Assembly: GCA_964629965.1 (NCBI GenBank)
Contig: CAZVRZ010000239.1
Location: 1 to 5,989 of the forward strand
Source of the DNA: CAZVRZ01 sp964629965
Lineage (GTDB): Bacteria; Chloroflexota; Anaerolineae; Anaerolineales; UBA4823
DNA length: 5,989 nucleotides
Reading direction: 5' to 3'
Numbering within the stretch: position 1 is the first letter of the stretch; every line of letters begins with the position of its first letter. The notes beneath the pieces are model-generated. The model was not told the origin of the DNA. It did not search any database and saw nothing but the letters and a program-made list of their open reading frames with translations. Of this stretch, positions 1-5,378 are shown piece by piece. Both the position numbers and the translations under genes were made by a program.

Positions 1-2
1 TT

Positions 3-119
3 CCCACTATGCAAACAGAAGCAGCGGCCAAGATAGACGAGCTGCTCAACTTCGGAACGGTTGATCCAGTCCAATCACCGGCCACCCTGGCGGATTTTGA
101 AAAGGCGCTGGACTTATGA
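3..119 (+). CDS. C-terminal end of an unrecognised protein (5' end outside the window)
   Basis: An open frame enters from the left edge and ends at a TGA at 117-119. It gives the last 38 residues of a protein, from PTMQTEAAAKIDELLNF to TLADFEKALDL. The other two forward frames here close early, at 34-36 and 62-64. The composition is that of a soluble, acidic, partly helical C-terminus (AAAKIDELL, LADFEKALDL), with no membrane segment or known motif. I do not recognise the family and assign no function. It converges on the minus-strand tRNA-His, and a weak hairpin with a T-run at 178-199 could end its transcript. An internal ATG could be the start of a short gene, but continuity to the edge makes a truncated longer gene more likely. 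Confidence 0.55.
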   Translation, partial: PTMQTEAAAKIDELLNFGTVDPVQSPATLADFEKALDL

Positions 120-177
120 AAACCGTGAAGAAAGTGCAACTGTATACCTTTTATTTGCAGGCAAATTGCAGCGGAAA

Positions 178-199
178 CGGAAAGGTTCCGAATATTTTT
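178..199 (+). terminator. weak candidate rho-independent terminator after the left-edge gene
   Basis: CGGAA (178-182) pairs with TTCCG (186-190) around a 3-nt loop. After four more bases a run of five T follows at 195-199. The stem is only 5 bp, so this is a candidate only. Its position, about 60 nt after the stop of the upstream (+) gene and before the opposing tRNA, is where a terminator would be expected. The rest of 120-252 contains nothing else I can support. Confidence 0.3.
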
Positions 200-252
200 C
201 TCTGCTACCCGCCACCTGTGGGGGACGAGATGACGCTGACCCCTACATCTAC

Positions 253-328
253 TGGGGTGCCTGAAGGGTTTCGAACCCTCAACCACCTGATCCACAGTCA
301 GGTGCTCTGCCATTGAGCTACAGGCACC
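253..328 (-). tRNA. tRNA-His, anticodon GUG
   Basis: The minus strand folds into a complete 76-nt cloverleaf with an encoded CCA (253-255). The acceptor stem GTGCCTG pairs with CAGGCAC. The D stem is GCTC/GAGC. The anticodon stem CCTGA/TCAGG holds the loop CTGTGGA, with anticodon GUG at 293-295. The T arm has the standard TTCGAAA loop. Position 328 encodes the extra G at -1 opposite C73 (256), the classical identity element of tRNA-His, so the G-1:C73 pair is genome-encoded. The gene lies 72 nt downstream of hisS on the same strand, and a plausible promoter of its own sits just upstream (343-371). Confidence 0.97.
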
Positions 329-342
329 GTTTAAGCGGGCTG

Positions 343-371
343 ATTCTATCATGAAGCCCAGCAGGTCGCAA
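343..371 (-). promoter_or_regulatory. candidate sigma-70 type promoter for tRNA-His
   Basis: On the minus strand a -35-like TTGCGA (371-366) is followed after exactly 17 nt by a -10-like TAGAAT (348-343). This would start transcription about 7 nt further on, some 8 nt before the tRNA 5' end at 328. It lies in the hisS-tRNA spacer. The tRNA could therefore be transcribed alone as well as by readthrough from hisS. This is a consensus match only. Confidence 0.45.
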
Positions 372-400
372 GATTCAAATTCTCGCTTGCTGCGGTCGTT

Positions 401-1678
401 CTAACCGGCCATGAAGTTTTTGATCGCTGCTGCTGCCTGCGAGCGCAGCACAGTCTTCTGGTCGCCGCTTCCCAGGTTCTTGACGGTTACCTGTCCGCTG
501 GCCAACTCGTCCGGCCCGATCACAATAGCAATCTGGATGCCGGTGCGGTCTGCGTATTTGAACTGCTTGGGCAGCTTTCCGGCTTCTGGAGAGCAGGCCA
601 CGTTCAAACCCGCCTGGCGCAGCTCGGCAGCCAGTGCCAGCGAGGCGGGGCGGGTGCTGTCGTCAAAAACGGTTATCAAAACATCAGGGCGTTTCCCACC
701 GATAGCGGCGGGGATTCGTCCTAACGATTGCAACAACAGCGCAATGACCACATCGCCCATCGCAAAACCAACGCCCGACAGCGCCTCACCGCCAACGTCT
801 TTCAACAGATTATCGTAACGCCCGCCGCCCAGGATGGCCCGCTTCAAGTCGCCGGTCAGGTCATAGGCTTCGAACACGGTGCCGGTATAGTATAGCAAGC
901 CGCGCACGACATTGGGATCGAAACAGACATACTCTGTCAGACCCATGGCATCCAGCGCACTCATCACCCGCACCAACTCGGGCGATTTTTTCCACAAATC
1001 CTGGTTGGAAAGCACATCTTTGAGAAGCTCTAATTGATTAGGCAAGATTCCCAGGTCAAGTGCATATTGGTCCCAATCATCGGCGCTCAGCTTGCTGCGC
1101 CGGTCGATCAGGCTAGATACCTCTCCCTTTTTTTCCAGGGGAATACCCATTGCCAGGATCTCGGCATCCATCAACCGCCGGTTGTTGATGCGAATGGACG
1201 CTTCAGAAGGCCGTAAGCCCACTTTTTGAAAGAAGGCTGCCACGATGGCGATCAGCTCAGCATCGGCTTCGGGCGTATCTACGCCGATCAGGTCGATGTT
1301 CCATTGAAAAAATTCACGTGTGCGCCCTTTTTGCGGTCGTTCGTAGCGCCAGAATGGTCCGAAAGACCACCAGCGCAGCGGGTAGATCAATTGGCGCTGC
1401 CGTTGGGCAACCATACGCGCCAAAGAAGGGGTCAGTTCGGGGCGCAGTACCAGTTGGTCGCCGCCCCGGTCAAAGAAGACAAAGGATTGTTCCTTGACCA
1501 GCTCTTCCCCAGATTTTGCCGCATATAACTCCAGAGCTTCCAAGATGGGGGCTTCGTATTCTTCATAACCGAAGGCTTCGGATACTTCCTTTATCATCTG
1601 GTACAACCACGTGCGGATGGCCATCACTTCGGGGTAAAAATCACGTGTACCTTTGACGGAAGGGATGATTGTTTTCAT
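401..1678 (-). CDS. hisS: histidyl-tRNA synthetase (class II)
   Basis: HisRS activates histidine with ATP and charges tRNA-His in the cytoplasm, normally as a homodimer. The 425-residue product has the usual length and order. The N-terminus is SVKGTRDFYPE (7-17). Motif 2 is RYERPQKGRTREFFQ (111-125). A helical insertion follows (about 160-250). The HisA block is RGLLYYTGTVFE (259-270), with GGGRYD at 284-289 and motif 3 GVGFAMGDVVIALL at 302-315. An anticodon-binding domain begins near 330. Two positions are unusual: HisA has Leu261-Leu262 where RGLDYY is typical, and motif 3 has GDVV where many HisRS have the invariant Arg (GLER). The ATG at 1678 is preferred over an in-frame GTG at 1687, because AAGGTG sits 6 nt before the ATG and would overlap the GTG. 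The cognate tRNA-His lies downstream, and degV is divergent. Identity is secure. Confidence 0.97.
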   Translation of the reverse strand: MKTIIPSVKGTRDFYPEVMAIRTWLYQMIKEVSEAFGYEEYEAPILEALELYAAKSGEELVKEQSFVFFDRGGDQLVLRPELTPSLARMVAQRQRQLIYPLRWWSFGPFWRYERPQKGRTREFFQWNIDLIGVDTPEADAELIAIVAAFFQKVGLRPSEASIRINNRRLMDAEILAMGIPLEKKGEVSSLIDRRSKLSADDWDQYALDLGILPNQLELLKDVLSNQDLWKKSPELVRVMSALDAMGLTEYVCFDPNVVRGLLYYTGTVFEAYDLTGDLKRAILGGGRYDNLLKDVGGEALSGVGFAMGDVVIALLLQSLGRIPAAIGGKRPDVLITVFDDSTRPASLALAAELRQAGLNVACSPEAGKLPKQFKYADRTGIQIAIVIGPDELASGQVTVKNLGSGDQKTVLRSQAAAAIKNFMAG

Positions 1679-1684
1679 ATGCAA

Positions 1685-1690
1685 CACCTT
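1685..1690 (-). promoter_or_regulatory. ribosome binding site deciding the hisS start
   Basis: AAGGTG on the minus strand ends 6 nt before the ATG at 1678. The longer frame's GTG start (1687) would lie inside this Shine-Dalgarno, which argues against it. The protein family also begins at about the MKTIIPSVKGTRD position. Confidence 0.7.
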
Positions 1691-1721
1691 ATATGATCAT
1701 AATGGATAATTTCTGGGAGCC

Positions 1722-1799
1722 AATTACCAGGATTAGCGCAATTTTACCAGCATTATTAGATATGGTAGGGTAAAATAAGGTAACCCTTTGTGTGGGTAA
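1722..1799. promoter_or_regulatory. divergent hisS/degV spacer with clustered TTACC/GGTAA motifs (candidate operator)
   Basis: The AT-rich spacer between hisS and degV holds TTACC at 1724 and 1744 and its complement GGTAA at 1769, 1779 and 1795. There is also a near copy, TGGTA, at 1763-1767. The first two copies form a direct repeat, TTACCAG(G/C)ATTA, offset by exactly 20 bp. ATTTTACC (1741-1748) and GGTAAAAT (1769-1776) are a perfect 8-bp inverted repeat. A -10-like TAAAAT at 1771-1776 could serve degV, but no good -35 sits at standard spacing. On the minus strand TTGGCT (1723-1718), 16 nt and TATGAT (1701-1696) resemble a promoter, but it would start inside the hisS Shine-Dalgarno. The arrangement suggests binding of a regulator, but none is identifiable here. 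Confidence 0.4.
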
Positions 1800-1831
1800 T
1801 CATGTTTAGATGTCCAAAGGAGTAAGAGTTT

Positions 1832-2695
1832 ATGAAAATTGTTACCGATAGTGCAGCAGACATGCCTCATGAAGAGGCTAAGGAGTTGGGTATCCCCGTA
1901 GCACCTTTGTTTATCCAATTCCCTGAAGGTGAAGTTAATTCAAACGAAATCGATGCAGATGATTTTTACAATCGTTTGCGCAATGATTTCCCGAAAATTC
2001 CGACCACTGCTCAGCCTTCTGCCGGTATCTTTGCAGATATTTATCGGAAATTGATCGATCTCGGTGAGGAGATCATCTCTGTTCATATTTCGTCTGGCTT
2101 AAGCGGCACTGTTCAATCGGCACGCTTGGGCGCCGAGCAGGTTGCCAAGAATATGGTGCATGTAGTGGATACGCTGACTCTCTCTGGCGGCGAGCGCTTT
2201 CAGGTATTGGCTGCGGCGCGGGGCGCAGCGGCTAATTGGAGCCGAGAGGCGATCCTGGAACGCCTCTCTAAGATTCAAAAGGCCACCGAAGTGATCTATA
2301 CCCTGGACACGCTCACGTACCTGGCGCGCGGCGGACGGATTGGGCGTGTGCAGGCAATCGCGGGCGCGCTCCTGAATCTCAAGCCGGTGATCAATGTGGA
2401 TCGAGTGGATGGTAAATACAGCACTGTAGGCAAGACTCGCACGATTGGCAAGTCGATGGAACTCATGGTGGATCATTTGGTTGATCTATATAGCAACAAG
2501 ACGGCGCTGTGGGTCTCGGTGGTACACGGGCAATTTGCCGAACAAGCGGATAATATGGCGCAATTGTTGCAGAAACGTGTAAATATTGGAAAGCTTGAAA
2601 TTTTGCGCGTTTCACCGGTATTGGGTGTTCATACGGGACCAGGTATCGTGGGGATCACGGTGGTGCCCATGCATTTGATGGATGACATCATCTGA
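1832..2695 (+). CDS. degV: DegV family fatty-acid-binding protein
   Basis: DegV/FakB proteins bind a single fatty acid. In bacteria with FakA kinase they present it for phosphorylation, feeding exogenous fatty acids into phospholipids. The 287-residue product has the family length and landmarks: TDSAAD (5-10), TTAQPS (58-63), HISSGLSGT (85-93), a Gly-rich ARGGRIG (165-171), LKPVI (183-187) and a C-terminal GPGIVGI (269-275). The Thr and Ser residues of the TTAQPS and SSGLSGT blocks are where the family binds the carboxylate. No signal peptide or membrane segment is visible. AAAGGAG (1816-1822), 9 nt before the ATG, supports the start. No fakA is in the window, so the FakB role is inference, and symbol use for this paralogous family is loose. 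xth follows after 49 nt on the same strand with no clear promoter, so cotranscription is plausible. Confidence 0.93.
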   Translation: MKIVTDSAADMPHEEAKELGIPVAPLFIQFPEGEVNSNEIDADDFYNRLRNDFPKIPTTAQPSAGIFADIYRKLIDLGEEIISVHISSGLSGTVQSARLGAEQVAKNMVHVVDTLTLSGGERFQVLAAARGAAANWSREAILERLSKIQKATEVIYTLDTLTYLARGGRIGRVQAIAGALLNLKPVINVDRVDGKYSTVGKTRTIGKSMELMVDHLVDLYSNKTALWVSVVHGQFAEQADNMAQLLQKRVNIGKLEILRVSPVLGVHTGPGIVGITVVPMHLMDDII

Positions 2696-2744
2696 TCCGT
2701 CACCTGCAAGCGGTGGAAATCTCATCTCTGATTGAAGTCATCCC

Positions 2745-3524
2745 ATGAAGATCATTACCTGGAATGTCAACGGTTTGCGCGCTGTGCTTTCGAAAGGCGC
2801 CTGGCAGTGGGTTGAGTCTCAGGCGCCGGACGTAGTTTGTTTACAGGAGATCAAAGCGCGCCCAGAACAACTCTCCGCTGAGCAGTTGGGCGCTTTTTCG
2901 ACCTGGCAGCCAATCTGGAACCCGGCCCAACGGCCCGGTTATAGTGGCGTAGCTTCTATTCTGCGGGCGCCGTACTCGGCGCAGCCGCCGGCTGAAAGCC
3001 GTCTGGGTCTGGGCCGGCCGGAATTTGATACCGAAGGGCGGGTCATCTGTACCCGCCACTCTGGTTTCTTATTATTCAATATCTATTTTCCCAATGGCCA
3101 GCGCGGTCAGGATCGGGTGGATTTTAAGCTTGATTTTTACACCCACTTGTTGGATTTGTGTGATGCGTTGCATGCCGCGGGCGAGCATATCGTCTTGACT
3201 GGCGATTTTAACACTGCCCACCGGCCCATTGACCTGAAGAATCCGAAATCAAACGAAACTACCAGCGGATTTTTACCAGAGGAACGGGCGATGATTGATC
3301 GTTACCTGGAGCATGGTTTTGTGGATATCTGGCGGCGCCTCTATCCAGAGCGGGTGCAGTATACCTGGTGGACGTATATCGGTAACGCTCGTTCTCGCAA
3401 TGTTGGCTGGCGGTTGGATTATTACCTGGTATCTCTGGGGCTGGTGGACAGGATCCGGGATGTGGTCATCCACGATGATGTGATGGGATCCGACCACTGC
3501 CCTGTCAGTTTGCTGATTGAGTAG
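2745..3524 (+). CDS. xth: exodeoxyribonuclease III / AP endonuclease
   Basis: This Mg-dependent enzyme of the endonuclease/exonuclease/phosphatase superfamily cuts DNA 5' to abasic sites and trims 3' blocks in base-excision repair. The 259 residues are close to the family's usual length. All signature blocks are present: WNVNGLRA (6-13, metal-side Asn7), LQEIKA with Glu35, NIYFPNGQ (112-119, catalytic Tyr114), GDFNTAH (153-159, Asp154 and Asn156), GFLPEERA (175-182), YTWWTY (206-211), NVGWRLDYYLVS (219-230) and the C-terminal GSDHCPVSL with Asp250-His251. The gene looks intact. The start is fixed by the family N-terminus MKIITWNVNGLRA. The Shine-Dalgarno is poor, which fits translation from a degV-xth message. 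The TAG stop overlaps the strong ribosome binding site of the short frame that follows. Confidence 0.96.
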   Translation: MKIITWNVNGLRAVLSKGAWQWVESQAPDVVCLQEIKARPEQLSAEQLGAFSTWQPIWNPAQRPGYSGVASILRAPYSAQPPAESRLGLGRPEFDTEGRVICTRHSGFLLFNIYFPNGQRGQDRVDFKLDFYTHLLDLCDALHAAGEHIVLTGDFNTAHRPIDLKNPKSNETTSGFLPEERAMIDRYLEHGFVDIWRRLYPERVQYTWWTYIGNARSRNVGWRLDYYLVSLGLVDRIRDVVIHDDVMGSDHCPVSLLIE

Positions 3525-3529
3525 GAGGT
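3523..3529 (+). promoter_or_regulatory. strong ribosome binding site overlapping the xth stop codon
   Basis: AGGAGGT starts inside the TAG stop of xth (3522-3524). It lies 5 nt (counted from AGGAGG) before a GTG that opens a 29-codon frame. It is the best Shine-Dalgarno in the window, much stronger than that of xth itself, so the short frame may be translated by coupling. Confidence 0.6.
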
Positions 3530-3533
3530 ATTT

Positions 3534-3623
3534 GTGGCTATGCAGAGAAAGAATACCACGCTTTTCCCCCAGAAGATGTATGTGGATTACGTGCGAGTGT
3601 ATAAGAGCAAACTGCCATTCTGA
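3534..3623 (+). pseudogene. 29-codon frame with a GH16 glycoside hydrolase C-terminal remnant
   Basis: GTG at 3534 to TGA at 3621-3623 encodes 29 residues. Residues 8-23 (TTLFPQKMYVDYVRVY) match the hallmark last strand of family GH16 glucanases and laminarinases, FPQ-x-M-x-VDYVRVY, which normally ends a protein of roughly 250 residues or more. Nothing of the catalytic domain (ExDxxE) is present, and the first seven residues (MAMQRKN) do not look like GH16. The likeliest reading is a fossil of a deleted GH16 gene whose 3' end survives between xth and scpA. The frame is the same as xth, only three codons after its stop, and has a strong ribosome binding site, so a micro-protein may still be made. 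It ends 21 nt from the opposing scpA stop. The family match is from memory of the motif, and chance resemblance or assembly chimerism are alternatives. Confidence 0.55.
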
Positions 3624-3644
3624 CCACTCAATTCGCTGCGCGCC

Positions 3645-4421
3645 TCATTCGCCGAACTCGAGTTCGAAGTCTTCTTCTTCTCCCAGGTTGCCCATCGGCT
3701 CAAGAGATATATCGCCAAAGGTTTGCGTCTGGGTAGCTTGTACCAGGCGGCGTTTTACCAGCTCGAGCATTGCCAGGAATGTGACCACCACATCCAGGCG
3801 GCCGCGCTGCTTACCCAGCAAGGATAGGAAGGTGATCCGGGGTAATTTCCGCAGCGCCTGGGTGATCATTTGTATCTTTTCTCGGATGGTGATGCGTGGC
3901 GGCGCTACTACGCTGCCCAGTTCAGGTTTTTGGGCATTGAGATAAATCGCGAGGGCTGCCTCCACCAGCTCTGGTAAGCCAATGCCGGTCAGGTCCAGGG
4001 TTCCTTCGATCTTCTGAGGGGGAGCCAGGCGCAAATAAGTGCGCAGTCCGGCCCCTTCTCGCTCGGCTAATAGATTGGCGATCTGGCGATAGCGCTTATA
4101 CGCCAGGAGCTGCCGCGCCAGCGCTTCACCTGGATCTTCCTCGCCGGGAGCGCGTACTACCGGGCGTGGCAGCAGCGCCTCGGACTTGATCTGCACCAAC
4201 CGGGCCGCAATCACGATGAAGGCTGAAACTTCTTCGGCGGCACGTTCTTGCATAGAGCGCAGATGTTCCAGGTATTGGTCGGTTACCTGGGCCAACGCCA
4301 GCCGGGTAATGTCCAACTCGGCATGCTCGATCAATTGCAATAGTAAATCCAGCGGACCCTCGTAAACTGGCGTGGTCACTGTATAGGCATGAGCCTGGTG
4401 AAAAGCAGCGCTAAAAGGCAT
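3645..4421 (-). CDS. scpA: segregation and condensation protein A (SMC kleisin)
   Basis: ScpA is the kleisin that bridges the SMC heads and, with ScpB, forms the bacterial condensin that compacts and segregates the chromosome. From the ATG at 4421 it has 258 residues, a normal length. The N-terminal SMC-binding block is YTVTTPVYEGPLDLLLQLIEHAELDI. An acidic linker (PGEEDPGEAL) follows, then the ScpB-binding middle. A C-terminal winged helix (about PRITFLSLLGKQRGRLDVVVTFLAMLELVKRRLV) contacts the SMC head, and the tail is very acidic (GEEEDFELEFGE). An upstream in-frame TTG (4442) is rejected: it has no ribosome binding site, and the bases between it and the ATG contain a perfect TATAAT. No scpB lies next to it in this window. 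It converges on xth and the GH16 remnant and diverges from the osmC-like gene. Confidence 0.93.
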   Translation of the reverse strand: MPFSAAFHQAHAYTVTTPVYEGPLDLLLQLIEHAELDITRLALAQVTDQYLEHLRSMQERAAEEVSAFIVIAARLVQIKSEALLPRPVVRAPGEEDPGEALARQLLAYKRYRQIANLLAEREGAGLRTYLRLAPPQKIEGTLDLTGIGLPELVEAALAIYLNAQKPELGSVVAPPRITIREKIQMITQALRKLPRITFLSLLGKQRGRLDVVVTFLAMLELVKRRLVQATQTQTFGDISLEPMGNLGEEEDFELEFGE

Positions 4422-4428
4422 GACCGAA

Positions 4429-4434
4429 ATTATA
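4429..4434 (-). promoter_or_regulatory. candidate -10 element for scpA (possible leaderless start)
   Basis: A perfect TATAAT on the minus strand ends 7 nt before the scpA ATG (4421). A start at normal distance would therefore fall on or next to the A of the ATG and give a leaderless or near-leaderless mRNA. No Shine-Dalgarno precedes this ATG, which fits. No convincing -35 is found at 16-18 nt, so the promoter is uncertain. Confidence 0.4.
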
Positions 4435-4435
4435 C

Positions 4436-4464
4436 CTGACAATTCATCGGCAACGTGCTATACT
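4436..4464 (+). promoter_or_regulatory. sigma-70 type promoter of the osmC-trxA operon
   Basis: CTGACA (4436-4441, 5 of 6 to consensus), a 17-nt spacer and TATACT (4459-4464, 5 of 6) form the best promoter match in the window. Transcription would start near 4471. The Shine-Dalgarno AAGGAG (4485-4490) lies 5 nt before the ATG at 4496. Its -35 sits one base from the presumed scpA -10 on the other strand, so the two promoters are back to back. Confidence 0.65.
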
Positions 4465-4495
4465 TGGACAAACTTGTGCGCAAAAAGGAGTTGGA

Positions 4496-4936
4496 ATGAG
4501 CGAGTGGCGGGAAATACTGGCTGATTGGCAAGGCGGCCTCGTTTTTACCGGGCGGAACCCATCAGGCGCCAGTATACAAATGGGTTCGTGGGAGGATAGG
4601 CCTGGCATTTCGCCCATGGAGATGTTGTTGCTAGGTTTGGCGGGCTGCACCGGCATGGATGTGGCCTCGATCCTGGAAAAAAAGCGTCAACCTTTAAGTA
4701 AGTTGAGAATACGCGTCAGGGGTAAACGTGCGGAAGAACATCCTAAGGTATATACTGAGATTGAAATCCAGTACTTACTGTGGGGCGAAGGATTGGATCC
4801 CAAGGCCGTGGAACGGGCAATTGCTCTTTCAGAAGAGAAGTATTGTTCTGCCAGCGCAATGTTGCGCGCTAAAGCAGAAGTGCGCTCCTCCTACCAGATT
4901 AACCCGGTGGGCGAAGCAGATGAATTTACAGGTTAG
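4496..4936 (+). CDS. OsmC family protein (YhfA-like), two conserved cysteines
   Basis: OsmC/Ohr proteins are small homodimeric thiol peroxidases that reduce organic hydroperoxides through a reactive cysteine pair. The YhfA-like branch is less well characterised. The 146-residue product shows SPMEMLLLGLAGCTGMDVASIL (39-60) with the first Cys at 51, a central strand region (LRIRVRGKRAEEHPKVYTEIEIQY) and EKYCSASAML with the second Cys at 117, the usual placement. No signal peptide is visible, so it is cytoplasmic. The start is set by AAGGAG 5 nt upstream. trxA follows after 22 nt on the same strand and probably shares the promoter at 4436-4464, which suggests thioredoxin could be the reductant. 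That link is inferred from context only. Family membership is secure; substrate is not known. Confidence 0.9.
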   Translation: MSEWREILADWQGGLVFTGRNPSGASIQMGSWEDRPGISPMEMLLLGLAGCTGMDVASILEKKRQPLSKLRIRVRGKRAEEHPKVYTEIEIQYLLWGEGLDPKAVERAIALSEEKYCSASAMLRAKAEVRSSYQINPVGEADEFTG

Positions 4937-4945
4937 ATTTTCTCC

Positions 4946-4950
4946 GGAGG
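4946..4950 (+). promoter_or_regulatory. ribosome binding site deciding the trxA start
   Basis: GGAGG lies 8 nt before the ATG at 4959 but only 2 nt before the ATG at 4953. The second ATG is therefore the likely start. The open frame reaches back to 4728 within the upstream gene, but those residues are not thioredoxin-like. Confidence 0.65.
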
Positions 4951-4958
4951 ACATGATC

Positions 4959-5312
4959 ATGATCAATGAACCTATTCACGTAACAGATGCCGCTTTTGAA
5001 ACGACTGTCATGCAGTCGACTGTTCCTGTCATCGTTGATTTTTGGGCGCCCTGGTGCGGCCCCTGTCGCATGGTTGCTCCCGTCCTAGAGAAAGTAGCCA
5101 CTGAGTATGCCGGTAAGCTGATCGTGGCAAAGGTGAATACGGACGAAAACCCAGAGTGGGCCGGTAAATTTGGCGTTCAGGGCATTCCGACCATTCTTTT
5201 TGTCGCCAATGGCAAGGTGATTCATCGCCAGGTAGGTTTTGCTGGTGAATCCCCTCTGCGTATGGTGGTGGATCAATTTGTGGAGATCGCGGGCCAGGAT
5301 GCCAAAAAGTGA
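4959..5312 (+). CDS. trxA: thioredoxin
   Basis: Thioredoxin is the small cytoplasmic disulfide reductase that is recharged by thioredoxin reductase and passes electrons to peroxidases, ribonucleotide reductase and other partners. The 117-residue protein is slightly longer than the usual 105-110. It has the full fold: VIVDFWAPWCGPCRM with the active-site WCGPC at 32-36, the buried Asp at 27, VNTDENP (59-65) and the cis-proline in GIPT (Pro77). It ends in a short Lys-rich tail (GQDAKK). The start at 4959 is chosen from GGAGG spacing; 4953 would add only two residues. It is the second gene of the osmC-trxA pair, and transcription should end at the strong hairpin 5340-5377. No thioredoxin reductase is in view. 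Confidence 0.95.
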   Translation: MINEPIHVTDAAFETTVMQSTVPVIVDFWAPWCGPCRMVAPVLEKVATEYAGKLIVAKVNTDENPEWAGKFGVQGIPTILFVANGKVIHRQVGFAGESPLRMVVDQFVEIAGQDAKK

Positions 5313-5339
5313 AGTCGTCCTACATGTGTAAATGAAATG

Positions 5340-5377
5340 ATTAGAAGATCCCCGGCCAGCGCCGGGGATCTTCTAAT
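5340..5377. terminator. strong bidirectional hairpin terminator between trxA and murA
   Basis: ATTAGAAGATCCCCGGC (5340-5356) pairs perfectly over 17 bp with its complement at 5361-5377, closing a 4-nt CAGC loop. The GC-rich core has an A/T-rich base. On the plus strand ATTATT follows at once, giving a usable U-rich tail. On the minus strand the tail (TCATTTCATTT) is partly U-rich. It sits 27 nt after the trxA stop and one base after the murA stop on the opposite strand, so it can serve both convergent transcripts. Confidence 0.85.
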
Positions 5378-5378
5378 A

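Noticed and set aside
205..252. Terminator after tRNA-His on the minus strand (TGTAGGGG against CCCCCACA)
   Set aside because: The stem has a mismatch and a 15-nt loop and is not followed by a T-run, so I could not support it.
116..316. A 66-codon frame whose ATG overlaps the stop of the left-edge gene (ATGA)
   Set aside because: It runs through the antisense of tRNA-His (VPEGFRTLNHLIHSQVLCH is the usual translation of an antisense tRNA), has no good ribosome binding site, and resembles no family.
1679..1687. GTG at 1687 as the hisS start
   Set aside because: It lies inside the AAGGTG ribosome binding site that is well placed for the ATG at 1678.
2696..2744. Terminator or promoter between degV and xth
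   Set aside because: There is only a 4-bp CACC/GGTG stem without a T-run, and no credible -10/-35 pair.
3517..3945. 142-codon (+) frame across the xth-scpA junction
   Set aside because: It is Ser/Arg/Cys-rich antisense of the scpA C-terminus, with no motif.
4422..4442. TTG at 4442 as the scpA start
   Set aside because: There is no Shine-Dalgarno, the added residues are not family-like, and the stretch contains a TATAAT better read as a promoter element.
4728..4958. N-terminal extension giving a 194-residue thioredoxin fusion
   Set aside because: The extension is an out-of-frame reading of the osmC-like gene. The thioredoxin has its own ribosome binding site at 4946-4950.
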